From assembly GCF_001014645.1 (NCBI RefSeq), contig NZ_LASZ01000007.1, positions 1 to 64,000 on the forward strand: DNA of 64,000 bases, given 5' to 3'. The stretch's first letter is position 1. Each line of letters begins with the position of its first letter. Made by a program: the position numbers and the translations under genes. Shown here piece by piece: positions 1 to 8,900 of this stretch. Under the pieces are notes generated by a model that saw only the letters and a program-made list of their open reading frames with translations, did no database searches and had not been told where the DNA came from. This DNA comes from Luteimonas sp. FCS-9 (lineage in GTDB: Bacteria; Pseudomonadota; Gammaproteobacteria; Xanthomonadales; Xanthomonadaceae).

Positions 1-356
1 AGCCACGGCAGCGCCAGCGTGCGGGCGTAGAACAGCGCGCCGAAGAACGCGCCGAAGAACATGATCTCCGAGAAGATGAACCACACCATCCCCATACGGA
101 ACGACACGTCGACCTGCTTGTTGTAGTAGCCCGAGACCGACTCGAGCACGACGTCGGCGAACCACTTGAACAGGATCAGCGCCAGGCCCGCGATGCCGAC
201 GAAGAACGTCGTACGCCCCCAGCTCGCGTCGTTGAACCAGCTGGCCAGGCCCAGCATCGTCACGAACAGCGCGACCGAGGCGAACAGCGGCCACTTGCTG
301 TCGTGCGGCACGAAGTAGACGTTGGGATCCTGGTGTTCGGTCTTCACGTGGGCCAT
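1..356 (-). CDS. coxC: cytochrome c oxidase subunit III, 3' part missing
   Basis: Membrane subunit III of the aa3-type cytochrome c oxidase, which stabilises the catalytic core. The visible 118 residues begin MAHVKTEHQDPNVYFVPHDS, followed by two hydrophobic helices (around residues 25-50 and 80-110) with the GMVWFIFSEIMFF segment typical of the family. The ATG is the first in-frame start and lies 47 bases after ctaG. It is the last visible gene of the leftward coxB-ctaD-ctaG operon. The C-terminal half lies beyond base 1, so completeness cannot be judged. Confidence 0.93.
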   Translation of the reverse strand, partial: MAHVKTEHQDPNVYFVPHDSKWPLFASVALFVTMLGLASWFNDASWGRTTFFVGIAGLALILFKWFADVVLESVSGYYNKQVDVSFRMGMVWFIFSEIMFFGAFFGALFYARTLALPW

Positions 357-403
357 GGCGGTATCCGGGTGGCGGCGCGGTGTCGGGGGCGGAACGGGGA
401 ACG

Positions 404-988
404 CTAGGGCGCGGCGGCCAGGCGCGCGTCGCGCACCGGGGCGACGCCGGCGACCAGCCGCGAGGTCAGTACATCGTTCTTGAAGAAGGTATACGACAGC
501 GTGACCGTGTTGACGTCGCGCGGCAGCGACGGGTCGATGATGAAGCGCACCGGCATGTCGCGGGTCTCGCCGGCCTGCAGCGTCTGCGCGGTGAAGCAGA
601 AGCACTCGGTCTTCTGGAAGAAGCCCGAGGCCCGCGCCGGCGCCACCGACGGCGTCGCGCTGCCGACGACCGGCCGCGCGCTGTCGTTGTGCGCGTAGTA
701 CGTGGTCTCGTACTGCTCGCCCACGCGCACGCGCATGCGGGTCTGGTTGGGACGGAACGACCAGGGCAGGTGCGAGTTGACGCTGGCGTCGAACTCCACC
801 GTCACCCAGCGTTCCTCCCCACCCCCGGCCGCCTGCACCGGCGCCGCCGCGGCGCTGTTCTCCAGCCGGATGCCGAAGACCTTCTCGCAGGCGATGCGGT
901 AGAGCGGCACCAGCGAGAACGTGAACGCGAACGCGGCGACCGAAACCGCCACCAGCTTGCCGATGCCCAGCGGACGCCGCGCGCTCAT
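404..988 (-). CDS. ctaG: cytochrome c oxidase assembly protein CtaG/Cox11
   Basis: Copper chaperone that delivers copper to the CuB centre of CtaD. The 194-residue product has one N-terminal membrane anchor (about residues 10-30) and a periplasmic immunoglobulin-like domain carrying the copper-binding ECFCF pair (Cys129 and Cys131). Length matches bacterial Cox11. I chose the ATG at 988 rather than the upstream in-frame start because it overlaps the preceding small gene by an ATGA junction, and translation from it begins directly before the membrane anchor. It sits between ctaD and coxC as in other proteobacterial oxidase operons. Confidence 0.93.
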   Translation of the reverse strand: MSARRPLGIGKLVAVSVAAFAFTFSLVPLYRIACEKVFGIRLENSAAAAPVQAAGGGEERWVTVEFDASVNSHLPWSFRPNQTRMRVRVGEQYETTYYAHNDSARPVVGSATPSVAPARASGFFQKTECFCFTAQTLQAGETRDMPVRFIIDPSLPRDVNTVTLSYTFFKNDVLTSRLVAGVAPVRDARLAAAP

Positions 989-1116
989 GCCAGCAGCACC
1001 CCGCGCAGGATGAAGCCGGCATAGATGCACAGCGCCACCACCGCGATCGTCAGCGCCGTGCGCCGCGCGCGGCGGCGGCGGGCGGTCAGGTCGTCGTTGG
1101 CGTCGGGGATCGGCAT
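985..1116 (-). CDS. small single-helix cytochrome oxidase assembly protein
   Basis: A 43-residue reading frame fills the gap between ctaD and ctaG and overlaps the ctaG start by four bases (ATGA). The product has a charged N-terminus with an arginine-rich stretch (TARRRRARR) and a single hydrophobic helix near residues 21-42. Small proteins with this layout occupy the same slot in many beta- and gammaproteobacterial oxidase operons and are annotated as cytochrome oxidase small assembly protein. The role is taken from position and topology; the sequence has no catalytic motif. Confidence 0.75.
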   Translation of the reverse strand: MPIPDANDDLTARRRRARRTALTIAVVALCIYAGFILRGVLLA

Positions 1117-1139
1117 CGCGGGCTGCGGCTCCGTCGGCG

Positions 1140-2762
1140 TCAGTGGCTGATGTCGTCGTGCGCGAGGTCGCCGGGCTTGAGCACCGGCGGCTTGGCGAAC
1201 GTGTGGTGCGGCGCCGGCGAGGGCACGGTCCACTCCAGGCCCTTGGCGCCTTCCCACGAACGCGCGGCCGCGGGCGCGCCGCGCAGCTTGGAATGCAGCA
1301 GGATCGCGAACATCAGGAACGGCGTGGCGAACATGCCGAACGCGCCGATCGAGCTGATCAGGTTCCAGTCGGCGAACACCACGTTGTAGTCGGGGATGCG
1401 GCGCGGCATGCCGGCCAGGCCGAGGAAGTGCTGCGGGAAGAACAGCAGGTTGACGAACACGATCGTCCACCAGAAGTGCACCTTCGCCCAGAACTCGCTG
1501 TACATCCGGCCCGTCCACTTCGGCCACCAGTAGTAGGTGGCCGCAATGATCGAGAACAGCGCGCCGGTCACCAGCACGTAGTGGAAGTGCGCGACCACGA
1601 AGTAGGTGTCGTGGTACTGGAAGTCGGCCGGCACGATCGCCAGCATCAGGCCCGAGAAACCGCCGATCGTGAACAGCACGACGAACGCGACCGCCCACAG
1701 CATCGGCGCCTCGAACGTCAGCGAGCCGCGCCACATCGTCGAGACCCAGTTGAACACCTTCACGCCGGTCGGGATCGAGATCAGCATCGTCGCGAACATG
1801 AAGTAGATCTCGCCGCCCAGCGGCATGCCCACGGTGAACATGTGGTGGGCCCAGACGATGAAGCTCAGGAACGCGATCGCCGCCGTGGCGTAGACCATCG
1901 CCTGGTAGCCGAACAGCGGCTTGCGGCTGAAGGTCGGGATGATCTCGCTGACGATGCCGAACGCCGGCAGGATCATGATGTAGACCTCGGGATGCCCGAA
2001 GAACCAGAAGATGTGCTGGTACATCACCGGGTCGCCGCCGCCGGCGGCGTTGAAGAACGAGGTCATGAAGAACTTGTCGGTCAGCAGCATCGTGACCGCA
2101 CCGGCGAGCACCGGCATCACCGCGATCAGCAGGAACGCGGTGATCAGCCAGGCCCAGCAGAAGATCGGCATCTTCAGCAGGTCCACGCCCGGCGCACGCA
2201 TGTTGAGGATCGTGGCGATCACGTTGATCGCGCCCATGATCGAGCTGATGCCCATCATGTGGATCGCGAAGATCGTCAGCGACACGTTGTTGCCGCCCTG
2301 CAGCGACAGCGGCGGGTAGAGCGTCCAGCCGCCGGCCGGACCGCCGCCGGGCAGGAACAGCGTCATCAGCAGCAGCGTGAACGCGAACGGCAGGATCCAG
2401 AACGACCAGTTGTTCATGCGCGGCAGCGCCATGTCCGGCGCGCCGATCTGCAGCGGGATCATCCAGTTCGCCAGGCCCACGAACGCGGGCATGACGCCGC
2501 CGAAGATCATCACCAGCGCATGCATGGTGGTCATCTGGTTGAAGAACATCGGGCTGACGTGCTGCAGGCCCGGCGAAGCGAGCTCGGTGCGGATGATCAC
2601 GCTCATGCCCGCGCCGATGATGAACATCACGAAGGAGAACAGCAGGTACAGCGTGCCGATGTCCTTGTGGTTGGTGGAGAAGAACCAGCGCTGGACGAAG
2701 CCCTGACGGTGGGCGTGATCGTCGTGGTGCGCGTCGGCAGTGGCGGTGTGCGTCGTCGACAT
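1140..2762 (-). CDS. ctaD: cytochrome c oxidase subunit I
   Basis: Catalytic subunit of the aa3-type heme-copper oxidase, which reduces oxygen and pumps protons. The 540-residue product has about twelve membrane helices and the diagnostic motifs: WFFGHPEVYIMILPAFG (CuB histidine and cross-linked tyrosine), the HH pair in FIVWAHHMFTVG, and heme ligands in HDTYFVVAHFHYVL. The start at 2762 (MSTTHTATADAH) was preferred over an arginine/proline-rich upstream extension because GAGGT lies eight bases before it, just after the coxB stop. It is co-transcribed with coxB, 19 bases away. Confidence 0.97.
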   Translation of the reverse strand: MSTTHTATADAHHDDHAHRQGFVQRWFFSTNHKDIGTLYLLFSFVMFIIGAGMSVIIRTELASPGLQHVSPMFFNQMTTMHALVMIFGGVMPAFVGLANWMIPLQIGAPDMALPRMNNWSFWILPFAFTLLLMTLFLPGGGPAGGWTLYPPLSLQGGNNVSLTIFAIHMMGISSIMGAINVIATILNMRAPGVDLLKMPIFCWAWLITAFLLIAVMPVLAGAVTMLLTDKFFMTSFFNAAGGGDPVMYQHIFWFFGHPEVYIMILPAFGIVSEIIPTFSRKPLFGYQAMVYATAAIAFLSFIVWAHHMFTVGMPLGGEIYFMFATMLISIPTGVKVFNWVSTMWRGSLTFEAPMLWAVAFVVLFTIGGFSGLMLAIVPADFQYHDTYFVVAHFHYVLVTGALFSIIAATYYWWPKWTGRMYSEFWAKVHFWWTIVFVNLLFFPQHFLGLAGMPRRIPDYNVVFADWNLISSIGAFGMFATPFLMFAILLHSKLRGAPAAARSWEGAKGLEWTVPSPAPHHTFAKPPVLKPGDLAHDDISH

Positions 2763-2781
2763 GGCGTTCAACCTCGGGCGA

Positions 2782-3726
2782 TCAGCCGGCCGCGGGCGCG
2801 GCGGGGGCGGAAGGGGTCTGCGCGGCGGCCGCATCGACGGCCTCCGCATCGGCCTCGGCCGGCGCCGCCTCGGGCGCAGGCGCGGCCTCGGGGGCCGGCG
2901 GCGCGTTGCGCGCCTTCTCGGCGGCCAGCCAGCTGTCGAACTCGGCGCGCGGCACCGCGCGCACGACGATCGGCATGAAGCCGTGGTCCTTGCCGCACAG
3001 CTCCGCGCATTGGCCGCGGTAGAGGCCGGGCTCGAGGATCTCGGTCCAGGCCTCGTTGACGATGCCCGGGATCGCGTCCTGCTTCCAGCCCAGCGCCGGC
3101 ACCCACCAGGAGTGGATCACGTCGTCGGCGGTGACCACGAAGCGGATCTTGGTGTCGGTCGGCAGCACGAGCGGGTTGTCGACGTCGAGCAGGTAGTGGC
3201 CGTGGGCGTCGAGCTCGGCGCGCGTGGTGCCGCGGTTCTGCCGCAGCCGGTCGCTGTCGCGGTCCAGGCGGCTGGTCAGGGCCACGTCCTCGCCCATGTA
3301 CTCGTACTTCCACATCCACTGGATGCCGGTGACCTTGACGGTCATCTCGGCGTCGCGGGTGTCGTACATGGCGATGAGCTTGCGCGTGGCCGGCACCGCC
3401 ATGATCACCAGCAGCACGATCGGCACGACCGTCCAGATGATCTCGGCGGTGGTGTTGTGGGTGAACTGCGCGGCGACCGCGCCGCGCGACTTGCGGAAGC
3501 GGAACATCGCCACGGCCATCGCGCCGAACACCAGCACGCCGATGCCCACGCAGATCCACAGCGCGAGCATATGGGCGTCGTAGGCGTGCTGGGACGAGGC
3601 GGTGACGCCGCGGCCCATGTTCAGCTGCCACGGCTTGGGATCGGCGGACTGCGCCCACGCACCCGCGGACAGCGCCGTCGCGGCGATCCCGCACATCCAC
3701 TGCTTGAAACGACCGGCTTGCTTCAC
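2782..3726 (-). CDS. coxB: cytochrome c oxidase subunit II
   Basis: Carries the CuA centre that accepts electrons from cytochrome c. It has a signal peptide ending near AGAWAQ, two membrane helices and a periplasmic cupredoxin domain with the CuA motif CAELCGKDH (Cys240, Cys244, His248, counted from the GTG) plus HSWWVPALGWKQ. The C-terminal 35 residues are an Ala/Glu/Pro linker, common in this family. A GTG at 3726 gives the start MKQAGRFKQW; the ATG at 3696 is a possible alternative. First gene of the leftward oxidase operon. The frame stays open far upstream, but that part is not coding. Confidence 0.94.
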   Translation of the reverse strand: MKQAGRFKQWMCGIAATALSAGAWAQSADPKPWQLNMGRGVTASSQHAYDAHMLALWICVGIGVLVFGAMAVAMFRFRKSRGAVAAQFTHNTTAEIIWTVVPIVLLVIMAVPATRKLIAMYDTRDAEMTVKVTGIQWMWKYEYMGEDVALTSRLDRDSDRLRQNRGTTRAELDAHGHYLLDVDNPLVLPTDTKIRFVVTADDVIHSWWVPALGWKQDAIPGIVNEAWTEILEPGLYRGQCAELCGKDHGFMPIVVRAVPRAEFDSWLAAEKARNAPPAPEAAPAPEAAPAEADAEAVDAAAAQTPSAPAAPAAG

Positions 3727-4215
3727 ATCGAACCCCAATGCCTGAGCTGGCGTTGTCTGGCGGGAACGCGTCCGTCCTCGCCCGGCCTGGGGACCGGAGC
3801 GCATGCGCAGGAGCGGCGGCGTACTGCGGATAACCAATGAATGGTAGCTGTCCGCAATCTGCGGGGGCAACCCGCGGTTTTCCGCGACGCGACGCGGTTT
3901 GCGTTCCTGCGTGCCCGCGACCGGACCATGCGGCATTGCAGCATCGGCCGGCCATGACGCCTTGTGACGCAGCCGGAGCGCCCGGTCGGCATCTCCAGCC
4001 GCGCCTGGACCGGCGGATCCGAGCCCGCCGACCGGCATGATGAATGGGCGATCCGACATCGCACCGGCAGCGGATGATCCGGGGACGCCCGAGCATGGGC
4101 GGCACGGCCGCGCCCGGCCTCCGCGCCCGCGAGCCCGGCGCCGGACGCGTGTGCCGGACCCCGAGCTATCCGCCGGACGACGGCGCGCCCTAGAATTCCG
4201 CTTTCGTCCCTGCCG
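3727..4215. other. intergenic region between divergent coxB and putA
   Basis: This 489-base gap separates the leftward oxidase operon from putA, so it should hold both promoters. A TAGAAT hexamer at 4191-4196 could be the putA -10 box, but no convincing -35 box is at the right distance. A short GC hairpin lies around 3868-3886. Open frames here are GC-driven and lack protein-like composition; I see no gene. Confidence 0.5.
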
Positions 4216-7200
4216 GTGCGCCTCTTGAACGCCAGTCCGTCCCCCGCCGTCGCGGCGGCTTCCCTTCCGTCGCTGCGCGCGGCGATCACCGACGCCTGGA
4301 CGCGCGACGAAACGCTGCACGTGCGCGAACTGCTCGCGCAGGCCCGCCAGCCCGACGCCGACCGGGCCGCGATCCAGGCCACCGCCGCCGACCTGGTGCG
4401 CCGGGTGCGCCTGCGCGCCCAGGACCGCGGCGCGATCGAGGCCTTCATGCAGCAGTACGACCTGGGCAGCGAGGAAGGCGTGCTGCTGATGTGCGTGGCC
4501 GAGGCCCTGCTGCGCATCCCCGACCAGGACACCGCGGACAAGCTGATCCGCGACAAGCTCGGCGAGGCGGACTGGCGCAAGCACATGGGCCAGTCGGACT
4601 CGGTGCTGGTCAACGCCTCGACCTGGGGCCTGATGCTGACCGGCCAGCTGGTCGACCTGGCCGACGAGACCAAGCGCAACGTCCACGGCGCGTTCAAGCG
4701 GCTGGTCGGGCGCGTCGGCGAGCCGGTGATCCGGCTTGCGGTGCGCCAGGCGATGCGGATCATGGGCCACCAGTTCGTGATGGGCCGCACGATCGGCGAG
4801 GCGCTGGCACGCTCGCGCAAGGGCGCCAACGCCGCCTACCGCTACTCGTTCGACATGCTCGGCGAGGCCGCGCTGACCCAGCGCGACGCCGACCGCTACC
4901 TCAAGGCCTACCAGGACGCGATCGACGCGATCGGCACCTCGGGCCGGTTCGACGACGAGATCGCCGCCCCGTCGATCTCGGTCAAGCTCTCGGCGCTGCA
5001 CCCGCGCTACGAGCACGCCAAGCACGAGCGCGTGCTCGCCGAACTGGCGCCGCGGCTGCGCGAGCTGGCCCAGCGCGCGAAGGGCCACCGCATCGGCCTG
5101 ACCGTCGACGCCGAGGAGAGCGACCGCCTGGAGCTGTCGCTCGACGTGATCGAGGTCGCGCTGCGCGACGCCTCGCTCGCCGGCTGGGAAGGCTTCGGCA
5201 TCGTCGTGCAGGCCTACCAGAAGCGCGCGCCGTTCGTCATCGACTGGATCGCCGCGCTCGCCCGCGAGCTGGGTCGACGCATCCCGGTGCGCCTGGTCAA
5301 GGGCGCGTACTGGGACAGCGAGGTCAAGCGCGCGCAGGTCGAGGGCCACCCGGGCTACCCGGTGTTCACGCGCAAGCCCAACACCGACGTCAGCTACCAG
5401 GCCAACGCGCGTCGGCTGCTGTCGGCGACCGATGCGATCTACCCGATGTTCGCCACCCACAACGCGCAGACGATCGCCGCCGTGCACCGCCTGGCGGGCA
5501 CGCTGCTGGGACCGCACACCGCGGGCACGCCGCACCGCTTCGAATTCCAGAAGCTGCACGGCATGGGCGACGACCTCTACGCCGAGGTGATCCCGGCCGA
5601 CCGCCTCGACGTGCCGTGCCGGGTCTACGCGCCGGTCGGCTCGCACGAGGACCTGCTGCCGTACCTGGTGCGCCGCCTGCTCGAGAACGGCGCCAATTCC
5701 AGCTTCGTGAACCGGATCAGCGACGAGGACGTCGCGATTGACGATCTGATCCGCGATCCGGTCGAGGTCGTCGCCGGCTTCGAATCCATCCCCCATCCCC
5801 GCATTCCGCTGCCGGTCGACCTCTACCGCAGCCAGTCCTACGACAGGAGCAACTCCATGGGCGTCAACCTCGCCAACGACGCGCAGCTCGCCACGCTCGC
5901 CGAGCAGATCCGCAGCGCGCCGACGACGTGGACGGCGACGCCGCTCGTGCCGGGCGCCACCCCGTCGGGCGCCAGGACCGAGGTCACCAACCCCGCCGAC
6001 CGCCGCGTGCACGTGGGCGAGTGGACCGCGGCCGACACCGCCACCGTCGAGCGCGCGCTCGCCAACGCGGTCGCCGCCCAGCCGGGCTGGGACGCCACGC
6101 CGGTCGCCTCGCGCGCGGCGATCCTCGAACACGCCGCCGACCTGCTCGAGCAGCGCATGCCGCAGTTCGTCGCGCTGTGCACGCGCGAGGCCGGCAAGAC
6201 GATCCCCGACGGCGTCGCCGAGGTCCGCGAGGCCGTCGACTTCCTGCGCTACTACGCCGGCCAGGCACGCGCGGCGTTCGTGCCCGAGGCGCTGCCCGGC
6301 CCGACCGGCGAGTCGAACGCGCTGCAACTCTCCGGCCGCGGCGTGTTCGTGTGCATCAGCCCGTGGAACTTCCCGCTGGCGATCTTCGCCGGCCAGATCG
6401 CCGCCGCGCTGGCGGCCGGCAACAGCGTGATCGCCAAGCCCGCCGAGCAGACCGCGCTGGTCGGCTTCGAGGCGGTGAAGCTGCTGCACGAGGCCGGCAT
6501 CCCGCAGGACGTGCTGCAGTACCTGCCCGGCGACGGCGCGACCGTCGGCGCGGCGCTGACGTCGGACCCGCGCGTGGCCGGCGTCGCCTTCACCGGCTCG
6601 ACCGACACTGCGCGCGCGATCAACCGCGCGCTGGCCGCGCGCGATGCCGCGATCGGCGTGCTGATCGCCGAGACCGGCGGCCAGAACGCGCTGATCGCCG
6701 ATTCCTCGGCGCTGCCCGAGCAGCTGGTCAAGGACGCGCTGGCCTCGGCGTTCACCTCGGCCGGCCAGCGCTGCTCGGCCGCGCGCGTGCTGTACGTGCA
6801 GGACGACATCGCCGACAAGGTGATCGGCATGATCGCCGGCGCGATGAAGGAGCTGACCGTCGGCGACCCGGCGCTGCTGTCGACCGACGTCGGCCCGGTC
6901 ATCGATCCCGACGCGAAAAGCCTGCTCGACGAGCATGCCGCGCGGATGCAGGGCGCGGCCAAGCCGATCGCCGAGGCCCGGCTGGGGCCGGACACCGAGC
7001 ACGGCACGTTCTTCGCGCCGCGGGCGTGGGAACTGCAGTCGCTGTCCCAGCTCACACGCGAGAACTTCGGTCCGGCGCTGCACGTGATCCGCTGGAAGGG
7101 CGACCAGCTCGACGCGGTCGTCGACGCGATCAACGCGACCGGCTTCGGCCTGACGCTGGGCATCCACTCGCGCATCGACGAGACCGTCGAGCGCATCGTC

Positions 7201-7410
7201 CAGCGCGCGAAGGTCGGCAATCTCTACGTCAACCGCAACCAGATCGGCGCGGTCGTCGGCGTGCAGCCGTTCGGCGGCCAGGGCCAGTCGGGCACCGGCC
7301 CCAAGGCCGGCGGCCCGCACTACCTGCCGCGCTTCGCGACCGAGAAGACCATCACCATCAACACCACCGCCGCCGGCGGCAACGCCTCCCTGCTGACGTT
7401 GGGTGAGTGA
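4216..7410 (+). CDS. putA: bifunctional proline dehydrogenase / L-glutamate-gamma-semialdehyde dehydrogenase
   Basis: Oxidises proline to glutamate in two steps. The 1064 residues contain a FAD-dependent proline dehydrogenase barrel (about 130-500; RLVKGAYWDSEVKRAQ, FATHNAQT) and an NAD-dependent aldehyde dehydrogenase (about 560-1040; SPWNFPLAIF, ETGGQNA with Glu819, GQRCSAARV with catalytic Cys853, PFGGQGQSGTGPKAGG). It lacks the N-terminal ribbon-helix-helix domain of the trifunctional E. coli PutA (about 1320 residues), so it should not repress its own gene. The GTG at 4216 is the first start; a TTG three codons later is also possible. It stands alone, followed by a hairpin array. Confidence 0.96.
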   Translation: MRLLNASPSPAVAAASLPSLRAAITDAWTRDETLHVRELLAQARQPDADRAAIQATAADLVRRVRLRAQDRGAIEAFMQQYDLGSEEGVLLMCVAEALLRIPDQDTADKLIRDKLGEADWRKHMGQSDSVLVNASTWGLMLTGQLVDLADETKRNVHGAFKRLVGRVGEPVIRLAVRQAMRIMGHQFVMGRTIGEALARSRKGANAAYRYSFDMLGEAALTQRDADRYLKAYQDAIDAIGTSGRFDDEIAAPSISVKLSALHPRYEHAKHERVLAELAPRLRELAQRAKGHRIGLTVDAEESDRLELSLDVIEVALRDASLAGWEGFGIVVQAYQKRAPFVIDWIAALARELGRRIPVRLVKGAYWDSEVKRAQVEGHPGYPVFTRKPNTDVSYQANARRLLSATDAIYPMFATHNAQTIAAVHRLAGTLLGPHTAGTPHRFEFQKLHGMGDDLYAEVIPADRLDVPCRVYAPVGSHEDLLPYLVRRLLENGANSSFVNRISDEDVAIDDLIRDPVEVVAGFESIPHPRIPLPVDLYRSQSYDRSNSMGVNLANDAQLATLAEQIRSAPTTWTATPLVPGATPSGARTEVTNPADRRVHVGEWTAADTATVERALANAVAAQPGWDATPVASRAAILEHAADLLEQRMPQFVALCTREAGKTIPDGVAEVREAVDFLRYYAGQARAAFVPEALPGPTGESNALQLSGRGVFVCISPWNFPLAIFAGQIAAALAAGNSVIAKPAEQTALVGFEAVKLLHEAGIPQDVLQYLPGDGATVGAALTSDPRVAGVAFTGSTDTARAINRALAARDAAIGVLIAETGGQNALIADSSALPEQLVKDALASAFTSAGQRCSAARVLYVQDDIADKVIGMIAGAMKELTVGDPALLSTDVGPVIDPDAKSLLDEHAARMQGAAKPIAEARLGPDTEHGTFFAPRAWELQSLSQLTRENFGPALHVIRWKGDQLDAVVDAINATGFGLTLGIHSRIDETVERIVQRAKVGNLYVNRNQIGAVVGVQPFGGQGQSGTGPKAGGPHYLPRFATEKTITINTTAAGGNASLLTLGE

Positions 7411-7755
7411 GCGCGTTGACGAAGCATCGCTTCGTGCGCGAACGAACGCCCGCCATGCTTTGGCGGGCCGGAACGAGTAGCCGCGGCTTGCGCGGCATGC
7501 CGCGCGCGGCTGCGAACGCCCGCTGTGCTTCAGCGGGCCGGAACGAGTGAGCGCGTTGACGAAGCATCGCTTCGTGCGCGAAACGAACGCCCGCCATGCT
7601 TTGGCGGGCCGGAACGAGTAGCCGCGGCTTGCGCGGCATGCCGCGCGCGGCTGCGAACGCCCGCTGTGCTTCAGCGGGCCGGAACGAGTGAGCGCGTTGA
7701 CGAAGCATCGCTTCGTGCGCGAACGAACGCCCGCCATGCTTTGGCGGGCCGGATG
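7402..7755. repeat. tandem array of about 140-bp hairpin-rich units
   Basis: About two and a half nearly identical units (period 140, then 141 bases) begin at the putA stop. Each unit alternates hairpins: GAAGC-ATC-GCTTC, GCCCGCC-ATGCTTT-GGCGGGC, a perfect 16-base palindrome GCGCGGCATGCCGCGC inside a larger GC stem, and GCCCGCTG-TGCTT-CAGCGGGC. The two GCCCGC stems share flanks (CGAAC before, CGGAACGAGT after) and differ by paired changes. The array may end putA transcription or stabilise the mRNA; that role is inferred. Confidence 0.85.
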
Positions 7756-7810
7756 AGTCGCCACCGCTTGCCGCTGTCCGGCCCGGCCTGACCACCCCCG
7801 CGCGGACCGC

Positions 7811-7990
7811 CTCAGCGCGCTGGGTGGGGCACGGGCCGTACGCAAAGCACCCCCATCCCAACCTTCCACCCGTAAAGGGCGCAATGCCCCGTAAACGGGG
7901 GAAGGAGCGAAGCAGCACAGCGTGCACGTCACCTCCCCCGCCCGCGGGGGAGGTCGGCGCGCCCAGCGCGCCGGGTGGGGGCACGGGCTT
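7811..7990. repeat. dispersed hairpin repeat, copy 1
   Basis: One of six occurrences in the window of a repeat made of two modules. Module alpha (about 7848-7908) contains CCCCCATCCCAACCTTCC and GGGGGAAGGAGC. Module beta (7931-7987) contains the perfect stem CCTCCCCCGC-CC-GCGGGGGAGG, then GGCGCGC-CCA-GCGCGCC, then GGTGGGGGCACGGG. A degenerate beta tail lies at 7811-7835. It sits in the gap between convergent putA and the deacetylase gene. Confidence 0.85.
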
Positions 7991-8008
7991 GCTACGGATT
8001 CCCGCACA

Positions 8009-8803
8009 TCACCCCGGCAGCACCGTCTCCAGCCCCCGGGCCCGCAGCCGGTCGAGCACGCCGGCCACCATCGCCACGCTGCGCCCGTGGCGGGCGCCCT
8101 CGTGCAGCAGCACGATCGCGCCGGGCGCGAGATCCGCATCGATGCGCGCGACGACCTTCGCCGTGTCGCTCTCCACCGCATCGAAGCCACGCGCGCTCCA
8201 GGCCACGCGCGCCAGCCCGGCGTCGCGCAGCGGGGCATGCACGAACGGATTGGTGTGCCCGACCACGGAGCGGAACCACACCGGTGCGCGCCCGGCGATC
8301 GCGGTCAACGTGCGCTGGCAGTCGGCGATCTCGCGGCGCATCCGCGCCGGCCCCAGTGCCCAGAACCGCGCCTGCGGGTGGCCCTGGGTGTGGTTGCCGA
8401 TCCCGTGGCCGCGGGCCAGGATCTCGCGCACCAGGTCGGGCCGGGCGGCCGCGCGCTCGCCCACCAGAAAGAACGTCGCCTTCGCCGCGTGCGCGTCGAG
8501 CAGGTCGAGCAGCGGCCGGGTGTCGTCGGAGGGGCCGTCGTCGATCGTCAGCCAGACCCCCGCCTCCCCCGGCAGCCGCACGAGCACCGGCCCGTACAGC
8601 CGCGAGCCGGGCGCCAGCACGCCCCATAGGCACAGCCCGTGGCTGGCGAGCAGCAGCGGCAGCCCGGCCTGCCAGCCCAGCCGCCACCACGCCCACGCGA
8701 CCAGCGCCTGCGAGACCAGCAGCAGCGGCAGCCACAGGTGCGGGCGACGGGGCGGACGGTGCGGCGGCATGGCGCGCATCATGCCATCGCGCCCGCCGCG
8801 CAT
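8009..8803 (-). CDS. membrane-anchored polysaccharide deacetylase (NodB family)
   Basis: Predicted to remove acetyl groups from a cell-surface glycan. The 264-residue product has a hydrophobic N-terminal segment (about residues 20-60) followed by a carbohydrate esterase 4 domain: TIDDGPSDD supplies the metal and base aspartates, HTQGHP the two metal histidines, and LLHEG the C-terminal histidine. The usual arginine motif appears as WFRSVVG rather than FRPP. The ATG at 8803 is preceded by AGGA at good spacing; ATGs at 8782 and 8770 are alternatives. It is divergent from grxD. Link to the nearby polysaccharide loci is possible but not shown. Confidence 0.85.
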   Translation of the reverse strand: MRGGRDGMMRAMPPHRPPRRPHLWLPLLLVSQALVAWAWWRLGWQAGLPLLLASHGLCLWGVLAPGSRLYGPVLVRLPGEAGVWLTIDDGPSDDTRPLLDLLDAHAAKATFFLVGERAAARPDLVREILARGHGIGNHTQGHPQARFWALGPARMRREIADCQRTLTAIAGRAPVWFRSVVGHTNPFVHAPLRDAGLARVAWSARGFDAVESDTAKVVARIDADLAPGAIVLLHEGARHGRSVAMVAGVLDRLRARGLETVLPG

Positions 8804-8900
8804 CGCAGCATCCTGCCCACGCGACCACCGGTCGCGGGCTTGCCTTCGCAGCCCCGCGCTACCATGTCGGTCTTCCCCGCCTGCTTCAGGATGTTCCGCC

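Noticed and set aside
7402-7755. Array considered as a CRISPR.
   Set aside because: The period is about 140 bases, made of hairpins, with no unique spacers and no cas genes nearby.
2782-8238. Very long open frame on the - strand (about 1800 codons) covering coxB and the antisense of putA.
   Set aside because: Only the coxB part is real. The rest is arginine- and alanine-rich, lacks motifs and is antisense to the well-supported putA; it comes from high GC content.
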